Source: Amaurobius ferox (lineage: Eukaryota > Arthropoda > Arachnida > Araneae > Amaurobiidae). From it: a stretch of DNA of 64,000 nucleotides. The notes beneath the pieces are model-generated. The model was not told the origin of the DNA. It made no database searches and saw only the letters and a program-made list of their open reading frames with translations. Location of the stretch: positions 163,773,250 through 163,837,249 of the forward strand of contig OX578135.1 of assembly GCA_951213105.1 (NCBI GenBank). Reading direction: 5' to 3'. The translations under genes and the position numbers were made by a program. Positions 33,438-45,049 of the stretch are shown piece by piece. Positions within the stretch are counted from its first letter, which is position 1; each line of letters opens with the position of its first letter.

Positions 33438-33657
33438 CTATTCCTTCTAATACAGTATTAAATACAGCAACAGATCATATATAATAATGCCACTATCACG
33501 GAAAGATGATTTCTCATTCTATAAATTTGATAAGGAGTATGTATATCACTGAGGACTGCAGCTTTGTCTTCAAGTCTAAGTTCAATTACCTTACCGTGAT
33601 TGTGACATTATTATATATGATCTGTTGTTGTATTTAATAGCGTATTAGAAGGAATAG
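33438..33657. mobile_element. 220-bp MITE with ~64-bp inverted ends
   Basis: CTATTCCTTCTAATAC at the left is complemented by GTATTAGAAGGAATAG at the right. Inverted similarity runs for about 64 bases at roughly 90 percent (through ATCATATATAATAATG). The core is about 90 bases and non-coding. Confidence 0.8.
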
Positions 33658-35219
33658 ACATTTAAAAATAAAAATAGTCGGTATGAATTAAATTACTGCA
33701 ACAGATGGCAGCACCAAAAATATTTTGGATTAAAATAAAAAAATATATTCTATATTTTATTGAGTATTAAATTTAGTCTTAATGTAATCTAAGCAATGCA
33801 TTTTATCTTTCAGAACATATTTCGCAACTGTTTGAGCAGAATTCCGGCGAAAAACGTAATCTGCGAAAGAGCGGATAGGGCAGAAGATTTACTGAAGCTT
33901 ACCCTCTTGTGGTATATTTAAATATACCACATAAGACAAAAACATCGTAAATTTTATGTCACTACTAGAAATTGTACCCGACGTTGCCTGGAATTTAATG
34001 CAGGGATTAATTGCATTAATTCATTCAATTTTTGAAAAGGTGATCACCCACTACGTGAAGGTTGCGGGTGGCTATGTGCGGGTGACGCTGCGTGAACATG
34101 TTTTCTCTGTTTTGTTTATAGATAGTAGGAATTTCATTCAAAGCTTCCTTAAAAGATAATTCTTCATTCTTCTCGATGGCATTAAGATGGATACTCTGCG
34201 ATAATATTTTCGAACGCTAAGGAACCAATTTGTGCGAAAATCGCGCCAAAATGGCACTTCAACATTTAATAACTAGCAAACTAATTTGAATTTAAAAAGA
34301 AAAAATCGATGAGGTGTTTGCTCTTCGGAACCCCTGTACCAAATTTTATGGCCGTACGTCGCTTAGATATTATGATTTTATAATTGTAAATAGAAAATGT
34401 ACCTATAGTGTTGCATGAGATTTAAAGCAGGGATTAATTGAATACATTTAATGTTTTTCAAATGACGACCCGGTTGATATTAGATAAATAACTACTTTTG
34501 TAGGTTTCTGTAAAAACCTGGTATCTAACGATTTCTTTCTTGGTTTCTCAATTTGGCATTTTTTTTAAATTATTATTATTATTCAAATGCCAGCAGCCCG
34601 CTTCCTCTAAACAAAACCCCTAACATTATGACAATGAACAAAAAATGTTAGTCCGCGTTTACAGCAGGGAATTTAGTTTAAGAATGACGTAAATAAACAT
34701 GAAACAGGCAAAATAAAGTAATTAAGATTTAAATTTGATCTGAAAGACTACTCAAAATATCGATATAAATTCTTAAAACCGAAAACGTTTATCAGAATGT
34801 TTTAGATACAGCAGTTACAATATCAAAATTCCAACTTCGCCGTTTTCATTTTCAAATAACACTATAAATGGTGCCAACAGCAAAATTTAAAGCAATCAAA
34901 AAAATTGCCGAGTCTCGTGTCACGAGTGAAAGTTAGGCCCGAATAGGACCAGCGGGCTCACTAGAGATTTCCCTGTGGATCCGGACCGTTCGACTTTATT
35001 TTTTCCTTTATCGATAATGTATATGATGGGCCGACGTTGAAAGAGACGATCATGAATCAAATCCTTTGTTCCAGACGGATTTCGGACCTCGGCATCCGGG
35101 CCGGGTTGCGCTTTTTATATGTCCTGGCGAAAAAGGCTGTTGCTTGCCTTCGAAGCCGGTTGACACTATTATTTTGTATTGTATGTTACTCTTAACGAAG
35201 TTATGTTGGTTTTTATTAT
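33658..35219. other. Intron 1 repeats; 'TACCCGACGTTGC'-type fragments and a GC-rich patch
   Basis: Two related segments (33950-34060 and 34390-34470) share 'gcagggattaattg' and begin with 'aattgtacccgacgttgcctgg' or a decayed form. 'cccctgtaccaaattttatgg' at 34329 belongs to the same broad class as the array elements at 56.6-62.3 kb. At 34915-35165 the DNA becomes GC-rich without a recognisable gene. Confidence 0.4.
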
Positions 35220-35394
35220 ATTAGCAGCAGTTTGAGCTCTACAATTGAGCAGCAGTTTGAGCAAGATAGCCGTTTAACCTAAGGAAGCCGTTAAAATTAA
35301 GAAGTAATTAAAATTTTTATAATTGTGAATAAGTGATTTAAAATTAAGAAGTAATTAAAATCGGTAGTAATTAAAAAAAATTTAAAAGGTTAAA

Positions 35395-35600
35395 CGGCTA
35401 TCTTGCGAACCTTGGACCAATGACGTCATCTTGTGAACCTTGGACCAATGACGTCATCTTGTGAACTTTGAAGTGATGATCTCATTTTATGTGAAATCTT
35501 AGATAAGATAAGAACTGATAAGCTCTCATCTAATTGTTGCAATTAGTGTGTTTATCGTTCATTTCTAGTTTGGATGTCGCCTTGTGAAGACCTCATACTG
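35395..35600 (+). promoter_or_regulatory. Repeated CCAAT-CRE module upstream of the PC4-like ORF
   Basis: The sequence 'cttggaccaatgacgtcatc' occurs twice 28 bases apart (about 35410-35429 and 35438-35457), each copy placing a CCAAT box directly against a perfect CRE palindrome, TGACGTCA. A GATA-like 'agataagataag' follows at 35510-35521. Versions of the same module recur at 38710-38850 and 39828-39960. CRE and CCAAT sites bind CREB/ATF and NF-Y factors. I infer a promoter for the ORF starting 36088, with transcription perhaps from about 35560. Confidence 0.5.
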
Positions 35601-36087
35601 TTAGTTATTTTCGTGTTTTTGGTAGCTATTCTTGTATATTCCGCGTGATACATATCACCTAAAGTTATAAAAATATATATAAAATTTTTCTAAGTATATA
35701 ATGTTAATGTGATTTAAAATTAGGAACTTTAAGTAAGTTTGGTACATATTTTCACTCTATGATTTCGAAGCTGAATAAAATAATATAGAAATTTTCTCAT
35801 GTAGATAACAATTGTATTTACCACAATCTAATGTTGTACGATTCATTAAAAATTATAAGTTCTAATCACTTCATATCTTATGTGATCTGTTTGCACACGA
35901 CACTCGATTTAGGTTACGTGATTATACTTATGAAGTTGTTTGATAAGTCATTTCAACTTTGGGCGTTGTGTGGATAGGTTTGGTTCGTTCATAGCTGCGA
36001 CAAAATTATAATGTTTTAAGATGTTAGTGTTTTAAAAATAAATCTTATACTGTGAATGTCGTAGTTGGATGTTACTATCTAAAAAGA

Positions 36088-37264
36088 ATGCCTAAAATTC
36101 AAAGTATGCCATCACTGGAGCAAATAATTTCTAGTGTAAATAGTGCGGAGTTGACTGTTCCTGCCCTAGAAGAAACAAAATCTGTGGACATTGTCTCAGA
36201 TGTGATTAATTCGCCCTCACAAAAATTTGCTGTGGATTGGTTAGAGACCTATCTTATGTCTTCCAAAACCCCAGCAGAAACATCTACCGTTGTCAATTCA
36301 CAAGTTCTCACCGAGGTTGAAAACTCAACTCAAGATCTGCTTTCTTGTGCTCTAACACATAGCGGAGTGTTATCTTCCACGACAGAATCTGTTTCGACTG
36401 AATCTACTTCTTCAGATTTTATGCAAGATGCACTCCGTCGTTGGCATTTAGGTTCTAATGTGTATGTATATTTGAAACTTCGTCATGGGAAGTTAAAAGT
36501 GTATATATGGAAATATCTCTCTAACGATCGAAATGAATTACAGCCTACGCGTGAAGGTGTTACACTGTCACCGGCTACCGGCCACACAGAAAGCTACCAT
36601 TAGCCTTTGGGTTGGTCGTGTGGTCTGGGTTTTCTACTGTCACCGGCTACGTGGAGTGAATTTTCTCAAAAATTGTGGTCGTTCAATATTCTATATGCAG
36701 ATACCTCTTTCGTCAGTCGCAATGAGTTGTTCTGTTTCAATGACAACGGAAAATTGCATTTGCAGAAAATAATTCAATTATATGATTCAAAATTTTGTCT
36801 AACACAGTGTCATATTACCTTAGATAAAAATCAAATAGCATGTTTACAGAATAGTGTTAACAACATTAGTATACATCTTCGAAAAAGTATATTTATAGAG
36901 TGGCTTCCTGCTCAAATATTAAAAATAAAGAACTCTATAACCTTTCTACCATCACTTATTTGTGACAAAAATTTTGCATTCGAACAATTAATCTCTTGTA
37001 TTCATGACAGCATCATGTGTCATGTAAGAAAACTTTTCAAATGTGTTGGTCAAGTTGAAGATTTAAGTTACCATGAATGTCTTTACAGCACTCCATTACA
37101 AATGTATGACAGAGTGTCTGAACAAGTACTTTAAATCTTGACATTAATAACATTGCTAAGAAAGTTTTGTTGCGTGGTGAAGAAGTCTTTTACTGCTATG
37201 ATAGAAATTTTTTCGAGTCATTCAAATCAGAGGACTATGAAAGTGCGATAAGGAAATTATTTTA
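36088..37264 (+). pseudogene. PC4-like protein ORF, interrupted by a 72-bp insertion and a frameshift
   Basis: From ATG 36088 the frame encodes a Ser/Thr/Glu-rich N-terminus (MPKIQSMPSLEQ..., about 130 residues). Next comes a segment like the PC4/p15 single-stranded DNA-binding coactivator fold: VYVYLKLRHGKLKVYIWKYL, NELQPTREGVTLSPATW. The pattern (K.Y..I..Y, L.PT..GV.L....W) is the family signature. A TAG at 36601-36603 lies inside a 72-bp insertion flanked by 15-bp direct repeats (36564-36578, 36636-36650). Beyond it the same frame continues with SEFSQKLWSF and about 150 unrecognised residues to 37134. A one-base shift then recovers another 40 codons (NNIAKKVLLRGEEVFYCYDR) to TAA at 37264. 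The origin is unclear: a domesticated, viral-type or transposon gene are all possible. Confidence 0.6.
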
Positions 37265-38709
37265 ACTTATTTGTTTAAATGTACAATTGATAATGGTTAA
37301 TGTGTATTTCATGAATAATAGATTCATTAAATGGTTTTTATCTTTCAAATTGAATTCCTTATTTATACTCATTAGCTAATTTTTTTTTTTTTTAGCATGT
37401 TCCATTTAAAAAATATTATATGGTTATGAGTTATGTATCTATGCATTCAAGTGTAACAGGTTTACTAATCTCACTTTTTAAAATAAAATATAAAAAATTA
37501 AAAATAGATTTATTCGAATGATATCAAATGTCTACAGTGTGAGTTTCATAACAAAAGATATTTACACTTTACAGAGTTTAAATCATAAAATTTATAATCA
37601 ATGTCAAAATTCTGAATTCATTCAAAATAAATGCTAAGTTATGTTCCATTCTCTAAAGTATGAAGATTCATAAACAATGTTGTGTTTCAATCTCTAAGAA
37701 TCGGTGAAAATTCGACTGTAGTTTCTTAAAAATCTACGAAGTTGGGACTTATTCTGTAATAAGTGTAAAATTTTGTTGTAGTCCTGTCATTTTCTGTGTG
37801 TTGTCCAATATGTACATTCAAATGGGATCATTTATTAAGAGCAGAAGGGTCTTATGGAGCACCTACAGCCACAAAATTGTGACATTTCTATGTGCATGTC
37901 AATAATGTCTCGTATTAAGATATCAAAACTCATTACATGTTTCTTTTAAGGTGTTAATTGCATATCTTTCATATTTTTTAATGTTATTGCAATGTACTGT
38001 ACTTGTCTCAGAGGGTCACTCTTTCATTTAAATTCAATGTTAATAATCGCCTATCCTTAAAAACAGTAAGTTATATACTATTCTTCTTTAAAAATATATA
38101 TATATATAGTCGTTTAATGATCTTAAACGTTGTTGTAACAATAAAAACCTAGCTCTTATTTGATAGTCGTGCACTAAATTGATGTATGTATTGAATAATT
38201 TGATAAATTTTTCATTTAAATATGTGATCTGCTTAAAACAATAACATTGCAATTATCTCGCTTTGCGAACATGAACTTTGGGTCACTATCTGTTACACTG
38301 ATAAGCACGATAAGCTATAGAGCCGATTTGGAATGTATTCAGGGTGAGTCTTTGGCTTGCATATTGTGTGTGTGTGTATTGTGGGGGGAGGGGTTGTATT
38401 TATGGAAAATATGTATTCATATACATATTCTTTCTCAGAGCAGCTTTTTCAAAATAAGATTCACACATTTTAGTGGTGTCTATGGAAATGTAAGGATCCA
38501 ATCATGCATTTGCAATCGTCGGATTTCCACTTGAACGAATTCAGACGTAAAATACATCTCTAATGTTTTTTTTAAATTATAACTTAACATTTAGAAGGTA
38601 TATGGAACACATGGAAGGTATATGCTTATATGAAAAAAAAAATGGATAGCATAAGACGGTTAATAGCAAGTTATAAAAAAAATGCATAATTATGAAAGAA
38701 TAACTGCCT
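37265..38709. other. AT-rich DNA downstream of the PC4-like ORF
   Basis: AATAAA-type signals occur soon after the ORF stop. I see no second gene. The frame at 38247-38534 is of low complexity and unsupported. Confidence 0.4.
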
Positions 38710-38850
38710 GGTGGCAACACGTCAACATAATGACGTCATTATAGATAAGATCTAATTTTTAATAATGTAATGAGTGCGTGTGTCTCATTTGGAGTGTTGA
38801 CTGTAAGCTGTGAAGATGTCGCTCCGTGAGTTCTAATTTTGTTAACTATT
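38710..38850 (+). promoter_or_regulatory. CRE/GATA module, copy 2
   Basis: 'ggtggcaacac', a perfect TGACGTCA (38731-38738), then 'agataagatctaattttta' and 'gaagatgtcgctccgtgagtt' occur in the same order as in copy 3 at 39828-39960. The first module at 35.4 kb shares the CRE and GATA parts. No ORF follows this copy. Confidence 0.5.
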
Positions 38851-39319
38851 TTCAGTGTGAATATAAAAATTATATGAAATGATTCTAAATACTCAAACTT
38901 AGAAGCTTCAACTAAGTTCGGTTTCATCGAAATATTTGTCCTGTAAATATTTGCATCGGTAAAAACACCATTGTTAATTCAAACAGTCGATTCGTATTTA
39001 GAAAATTCTAGAACCGTAGTGTACAACTGTAGAAATCTATTTTAAAAGCTGTCGAAACATATATTTTTTTCAAAAAAAAAAAATGTACTCCATACAATTT
39101 ATGTCTACCGATGAAATACAACTATTTCGGACATTTTTAAAAATTTAAAAAGTTTAAAAGTTAGTGCGATAAAATCTCACACAATACTTACTCGTTTCAT
39201 GTTTAGCAGGTTTTAATACTGGGTGTTGAAATCTAGGTACATGTATGTGCAAAATGGTCTATTCCTATTCAATAGATTTTAACCGTGTTGGTGTCCTGTA
39301 AAAATAATCGAAACTGTAC

Positions 39320-39745
39320 ACTCACTTCTAAGTTCTATAATGGTAGTAAAATTACGATGTGAAAATGGTCAAATGATATTCGCTGGCTTTTATTTTATTT
39401 AAACTTAATGCTAAAATTTTGGGGCGTATCTGTGAAAATTCATTGGCCTGTTAAATTCTAAACCTCGATATTTCAATTACACCCACCACTTTAAAAATGG
39501 TCAAATCAATCCTATTCACATTATAAAAACACACACTTCTAAAATTCTATAATGATACTAAAATTAGGATGTGCACTGTGAAAATGGTCATATTATATTC
39601 GTTGGCTTTTATTTTATTTAAACTTAAAGCTAAAATTTTGGGGTGTATCTGTGAAAATTCGTTAGCTTGTTAAATTCTAAACTTCGATATTTCAATTACA
39701 TCCACCACTTTAAAAATGGTCAAATTATATTCAATGCACAATATC
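39320..39745 (+). repeat. Tandem duplication, two ~215-bp units
   Basis: 'cttttattttatttaaactta..gctaaaattttggggtg' and the following 'ctgtgaaaattc' and 'tttcaattaca.ccaccacttt' occur twice about 215-220 bases apart. It lies between CRE/GATA modules 2 and 3. Confidence 0.8.
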
Positions 39746-39827
39746 ATTAAAATGATGTATTTCAGATTATGTGTAGCAAATCAGACCGTTGAAGTATCCA
39801 GTTACTAGAAATATATTATTAGAAAAA

Positions 39828-39960
39828 ATAGGTGGCAACACCTCATAATGTTGACGTCATTATAGATAAGATCTAATTTTTAATAGCGTAATGAGTGCAT
39901 ATGTCTCATTTGTAGATTGGACAGCAGCTAGTGAAGATGTCGTTCTGTGAGTTCTAATTT
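39828..39960 (+). promoter_or_regulatory. CRE/GATA module, copy 3
   Basis: Closely matches copy 2: 'ggtggcaacac', TGACGTCA (39850-39857), 'agataagatctaattttta', 'gtaatgagtgc' and 'gaagatgtcgttctgtgagtt'. Downstream DNA (39961-40600) contains two more internally repeated segments ('atcatttcgttatta...tgttagattta') but no ORF. Confidence 0.5.
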
Positions 39961-40734
39961 TCATTATTATTTTTATAAAAAGAAAAAAAAAATCATTTCG
40001 TTATTATAATAGTCGTATATACTGTTAGATTTATTTTTAAAAAATCACATTGCTATATATCACACACACACACTTAGAATGATCGAATCTTGTTCACTTC
40101 ATTTTAACTAAATACAATGCGCTATTTTAAAGCTTGTCAAATATATTGTGTACGTGTATAAATTTGTTTTTAAGTGTACAACACTTAAAAGGGCCGAATC
40201 CTGTTCACTTAACACAATTTTTGTGTTCACTGGAAATCCGTATTCAATTTGTTTTTAAACATTCGAAATCATTTCGTTATTATTATAAAAATCATATTGA
40301 TATATGCTGTTAGATTTATTTAAAAAAAAAAAAAATCCATATTGCTATATATCACTTAATACAATGTTAGCTAAGTATTACATTCATGTTTTTAAGTGTA
40401 CAACACTTAAAAGGGTTGAATGCTATTCACTTAACACAATTTTGAAAATGTGTAACTATACTTGAGTTTATTCAATTCATTTAAAAAAATCATAGTGTCC
40501 ACTGAATACAATTTTTGTGTTCATTGGAAATCCGTATTCAATTTGTTTTAAAAATCATATGCTAAAAATCGCAATATAAAATCACCAATTTTATATTCAG
40601 TCCGTGACATTCTGTTTTAAAACGCATCGAAATCCCTTTATAAAATACATCGCTATTCACCGAGCGAAAAATATTCTATCTCCTGCTTCCTCTGATAAGG
40701 CACAGTTCGAAGATAACTTTCTATGGAGCACGGG

Positions 40735-40806
40735 TGCTGTGGTCCAGTGGATAAGACGCAGGCACTGTAATCAGATGGTTACAAGTTCGAGTCCCGCTCC
40801 TGACAA
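40735..40806 (+). repeat. tRNA-like sequence (tRNA pseudogene or SINE head)
   Basis: An A-box-like 'tggtccagtggataag' and a B-box-like 'ggttacaagttcgagtccc' are spaced as in a tRNA (about 72 nt). The two acceptor arms do not pair well and no clear anticodon arm forms. I therefore read it as a tRNA-derived SINE head or pseudogene, not a working tRNA. A GC-rich tail follows to about 41260. Confidence 0.55.
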
Positions 40807-40819
40807 GTGAGAAATTAAA

Positions 40820-41345
40820 TTCTTTTGGGAAAAAAAATGCCGATAGATGGCAGCACTTCATCGAAATTCGCCAGAGGGCGCTTTAACTACGTCACGCTGA
40901 TAAGACCGTTCAGTTTGTTCCCAGACAGCAGAGAGGGAGGACGTGTGCTCAGGAGCTCCAAGGCGCAACACGTCATTTCCAGATTGTGTAATACTCAAAG
41001 GTCAGTCAGCGATAGCGACATCCATTGAAACCGCTTCCTCAGGTCAAGGGTCATCCCCTCTCAAGACAATTCACTCCGAGAGAAGTGAAATTCGCTCCGT
41101 ATGAGTCATCAGGCCTCTTTCGCAATACTAGGAAAGAGGCATTGGGTACTGCACCGCCTCACTAAACTTCCAAAAGAGGGGGGGGCACCGAGAGGCATCC
41201 TCCCGAAAGAGGGCCTCTCCTCCTGCTCCGCCTCCCCCGATCCGCCGCAGAACGCCCCTTTTATAACTACTCCTCTATACCAAATTTCATAGCTGTAGGT
41301 AGCTTAGATTTTTCGCTACAGACGACACAAACAGACAGACATCCT
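40820..41345. repeat. GC-rich non-coding patch ending in a dispersed-repeat tail
   Basis: GC content is much higher than the surroundings (for example gcgctttaactacgtcacgc, and gaaagaggcattgggtactg). The end, 'accaaatttcatagctgtag' then 'cagacagacatcctgta', matches the tails of the GACA-ending repeat class. The short frames here are unsupported. Confidence 0.45.
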
Positions 41346-42119
41346 GTATTGTTATCATAGATGATTAGTGGGAGTAGGTTAGTTAGGGCCTCAAAGGTTT
41401 AAAGTGCGACAAATAAGTATATACACCTATATAAGAAGTCAAGGAAAGTCATTTCGAGTTATCCGGTCAATAACTCGAATAGTATTAGGACTGTTACATA
41501 TGTTTTTATACCGCTGTATAGAAAACCCCAATGGCGTTATACGGTGAGAAAACTTTCGGGGATGATTCGCTTCTTCAGCGGGGTACGGGGGAGCTATCTC
41601 GCTCGATGTTAGAAATTAGGGGCGAAAGTCCATTACAGTGGCGTAGAGTCAGTCTATAGAGGCTAAAAAGCTTAGGCTCCCCAGTTTGAGATCTAATTTA
41701 AGGAATTATTTAAACACTTTTATTTATTTTATTTTTTAAATAACTTTGCGAATGTATATGTATATTTTAGAAAATGGTTACACTTTATTTGCTTAAAGTA
41801 ACACAAGTATTTTTCCCCCTTAAAGCGCAATTTTAAAGTATCGTAGGCTCAAATATTCAAGCCTACGAAGTGAATAACGATTAGCATGATATTGAAACAT
41901 CCGGTCTTTTCGTGGCTGATCGTCACGGGCTCGTGAAAGCTAGCCTTTTAGAAGGCGTGGCTATTGCTTTTCCCGGTCCAACCAGCCAGTAATTTGTCAA
42001 TAGCAGGGCGCCTGGAGCAGAGCTCCGTATCCCTAGTTAGGTAACATATATGCGAATCACTGTCTTCCACTGAACCTAGTCCTTCAATAGGGGCTAATAA
42101 TGTTACTGAAACAAGTTAG

Positions 42120-43800
42120 GAGTAGTAAACAAAGAATGCTGTAAACAGTGATCTGACAGGTTAGATTATTGCAGAGGTTTGAAGTTAAGGTGGGTGGGGA
42201 AACAGGCGAATATCCTTTGCTGGGATGCAGGAGAGATTCAGTCAGAAATCAGTATGGGATGTCTATATCGGGATTTAGGATAGCTCTGGGTCTCTTTGGA
42301 AATTCACGGAAGTCGTAGTCGATCATATTATAGACAAGTTCGCTGGGGATCCTAGCGAGGTTACCATAGAAATTGTTAGAAAGTTTTCGCATCTCTTGCT
42401 TAATAGTTTTAATTTTGAAATCGCGATGTATTAAAGTTTTTCAAGTATCTTGGGACTTTTCTGATAGAACGTAGGATTTTGTTCTGAATGATTTGGACTT
42501 TTTTTATATTAGATATCGCAGTGTAGTCTCAAATTGGAGAGACATAGAGAATGATGGGGCTGTAACGTAGTATATTTGAGGTGCCGAAGGGGCACTTAAG
42601 AAACAGCAGATAAACTTTAATGTATAAAAGAAATATGTACATTATATAGAAGTAAGAAGCTTTAATTGCATATTCATTTTAAGTATCGGCTCTCGACGGA
42701 ATTTAGGTTCGTGAGCTGCAGAGAAGGATAAGCGACTAGCACCGTCGAATTCTAAAATCGAACACCTTTCTTTTCCAAAAGGGTTTCCTTCTCTCTCCGT
42801 TGGCAGGCCAGAGATCACGGCTCTTCGGGGGCGATTCCATCAGTCAGAAAAACGAAACGCAATCCAAAGATTCCTTTCCCGGTGTCATCTGCCACAAACT
42901 CCAGCGCCACAGCTGTGGAAATTTAAACATTTCCCTTCTACATAAATTTGGCCGACACGAGGGTGTATGGATGAGAAAGGTAGATATGTATCTCATGGCA
43001 TTCTCATAAGCACGCTTTCCAAACCATTCAAGAAGTTACAGGACGGATAACTGATTTTGTAAAGTAGGATTTTGTTTTCAATGTTGACAGCATTCGAATA
43101 CAGAAGGGAGCTCAGTTCTGCTTTTACAAAGTTTATTTTATCTTTAAGTTTTGCAATATGGTGCTTCCATGATAGTCTGCTGTCAAGAGCTTCTTATTCC
43201 TGCTCTAAGGTCAAGAGTGACACCGAGGTATTTACATGTCTTCTCAAAGCAAACTGTTTGATTGCAAATTATAATTGGTTGGGGCGGAAAACGTTGATGT
43301 GAGAAAAATACAATTTGACATTTGTTAGGGTTTATTTTGATGCGGTGTTTCTCTAATCAAAGTTCGAGAGTGGCGATGTGATGTTGTAAATATCGGTGTA
43401 GGTAGTTGGTGTTGTGGTGTGTGGCAAGATTGGCAGTGTCGTCCGCATATAAACTAAGAATTGTGTTATTGGTCCTAGGGATGTCGTTTATGTAAATATT
43501 GAAAAGAATGGGACCAAGTTTACTGCCATGGAGGACTCCAGACAGAATATGTTTGGTGTGTGAGTGTGTCTTGTTCAGACGGACATGAAAGGTTCTGTTT
43601 CTGAGGTAGGAGTATAAAATATGGGTGAGAGAGTGTGACATACCGAGCTGAATGAGTTTGTACATGAGTCCGATGAACCACACCCTATTGAAGGCCTTAA
43701 CGACGTCAATAAGTATACCTCCAACTGCTGACCGGTTTTAGAGTCCATCAGTTGCTTTTCCCTTTGCAAACGACAACGATTGGATGTGAGAAGTGACGTT
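42120..43800 (-). pseudogene. Jockey-type LINE reverse transcriptase fragment
   Basis: The minus strand reads DVVKAFNRVWFIGLMYKLIQ (about 43715-43655), then THILYSYLRNRTFHVRLNKT, SGVLHGSKLGPILFNIYIND and the catalytic SLYADDTA (YADD codons near 43449-43438). Further on, after a frame shift, come KINPNKCQIVFFSH and KYLGVTLD-like thumb motifs (about 43340-43200). These are the standard order in Jockey/I-group LINE reverse transcriptases. Fingers and endonuclease are missing and many stops follow. A GC-richer unrelated stretch (about 42590-43005) interrupts it. The element can no longer move by itself. Confidence 0.82.
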
Positions 43801-44189
43801 CCTCAATGACGTGGCAAACAGGATAGTTGTGAATGGTTCCGCCATTTAAAGTCAAACCAGATGAGCATTCCTTGGAATGCTCCTTCTACTCTGTTCTTGT
43901 CCTTTTTTGTCTTTCTTTGGCTGTGGATCTTTTCTGATCCCCACCGCTTTTCCTTCTTCTGCGTCTCGATGGGACTGAATCTCCGATTCGTCGGCATTCT
44001 ACCCATCTGAGCACTGCCCTTCGTTCTCTCTGTTACTTCCTCTCATGTATGATCCCTTTTTATCTTCCTTTGGCCTGTCTTATGACCAGGAGGTTAAAGC
44101 ACAATTTCCAATTGTGTCAAGTACTCCTTTGCCCTTCTAATACTTAGTACTTGGAAGTGCTATTTTTGCAGAAAATATAAACATTTTGT
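43801..44189. other. Pyrimidine-rich segment next to the LINE
   Basis: The plus strand is rich in C and T (ctccttctactctgttcttg..., ctttttatcttcctttggcc). The minus-strand frame 43803-44006 is Lys/Arg-rich and could be an upstream LINE part, but I recognise no domain. Confidence 0.35.
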
Positions 44190-44870
44190 AATGCTAAATA
44201 ATTTGAGCCATTTTTCATGAATAACTTGACATTCACCTAACTTTAAACAAAATCAGGACGAAGAAACACACTAATAATGAATACTATTTAAACTTAGTAG
44301 TTAGTAAGTGAAGTAGCCTTCGACATCAATAGCAGTTAGTAAGTGAAGTAGATCTCGGCATCAATATAGCGAAGCATCCGCTTGAGGAGTTTTAGAAGGA
44401 ATAAATCGGCGAATCTTTTATACAAAACCGATTGATAATATTTCTAGTAGATTTCTAGCATATTGTAACTGTAAGATATTAAGTTTTCATAGTATAGCAT
44501 TTGTCAATATTTAATGTACAAAATTGTTTAAGGGCATTGTTGATTATAGAGATTTTCAACTAAGCTTGTTATATTCCAAATTTATTCTTCACCCATTTTC
44601 AGTGCACTCTTGAATTGTTCAATTTTGCTATTTCTAGCTATTAATATTTATAAAACTGATATACATTTTCTGTCACTTGCTTATAATATTATAATTTATA
44701 TCTACATATTTAATATGATGGTTGCAAAGGTTGATCTAATTTAGAAATATGAAAACATTTAAAATGTATATCTTGTATGTATTTATCTTACATCGGTGAC
44801 ATTTTAAAATTTCGTGTATTTCATACACTTTTTGCATTTTTATGCTACATTGTACTATTTTACTCATAAA
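44190..44870 (-). repeat. Repeat, inverted partner of 48720-49860
   Basis: Read on the minus strand, blocks such as 'gataaatacaagatatac' and 'taaactaggtgaatgtcaag'-type sequences match 48757-48860 and 49730-49800. The second locus additionally contains a tandem duplication and poly-G/poly-C tracts. Confidence 0.6.
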
Positions 44871-45049
44871 AAAAAGTGAATTCAAATATAAATCTCACTT
44901 GTAATAACAGAAAAAAAAAACTTTCTAATTTAAAACGCCAAGCGCTCAGCCTCCCCAGTCAAAAGTCTTACGCTACGCTACTGGTCAATTGCAAAGTTAT
45001 AAAGCGTTGTAAAATAAGTACAAAGCATTTTTGGTATAAATAACTCTCT

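Larger units (their letters stand above)
41637..44981. mobile_element. Possible hAT-like element enclosing a LINE
   Basis: The left end, CAGTGGCGTAGAGTCAG, and the right end (inverted), CAGTAGCGTAGCGTAAGAC, are similar. Both are followed inward by a version of 'aggctcccca' / 'ggctgagcg...ctcccca'. The eight flanking bases are gtccatta and gtcaattg, six of eight alike, as an old 8-bp target duplication might be. The LINE fragment at 42.1-43.8 kb would then be a nested insertion. This is tentative. Confidence 0.35.

Noticed and set aside
36564..36650. A mini-intron in the PC4-like ORF
   Set aside because: No placement within the 15-base direct repeats gives GT..AG or GC..AG at the same phase.
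40735..40806. A functional tRNA gene
   Set aside because: A and B boxes are present, but the acceptor arms do not pair and no proper anticodon arm forms.
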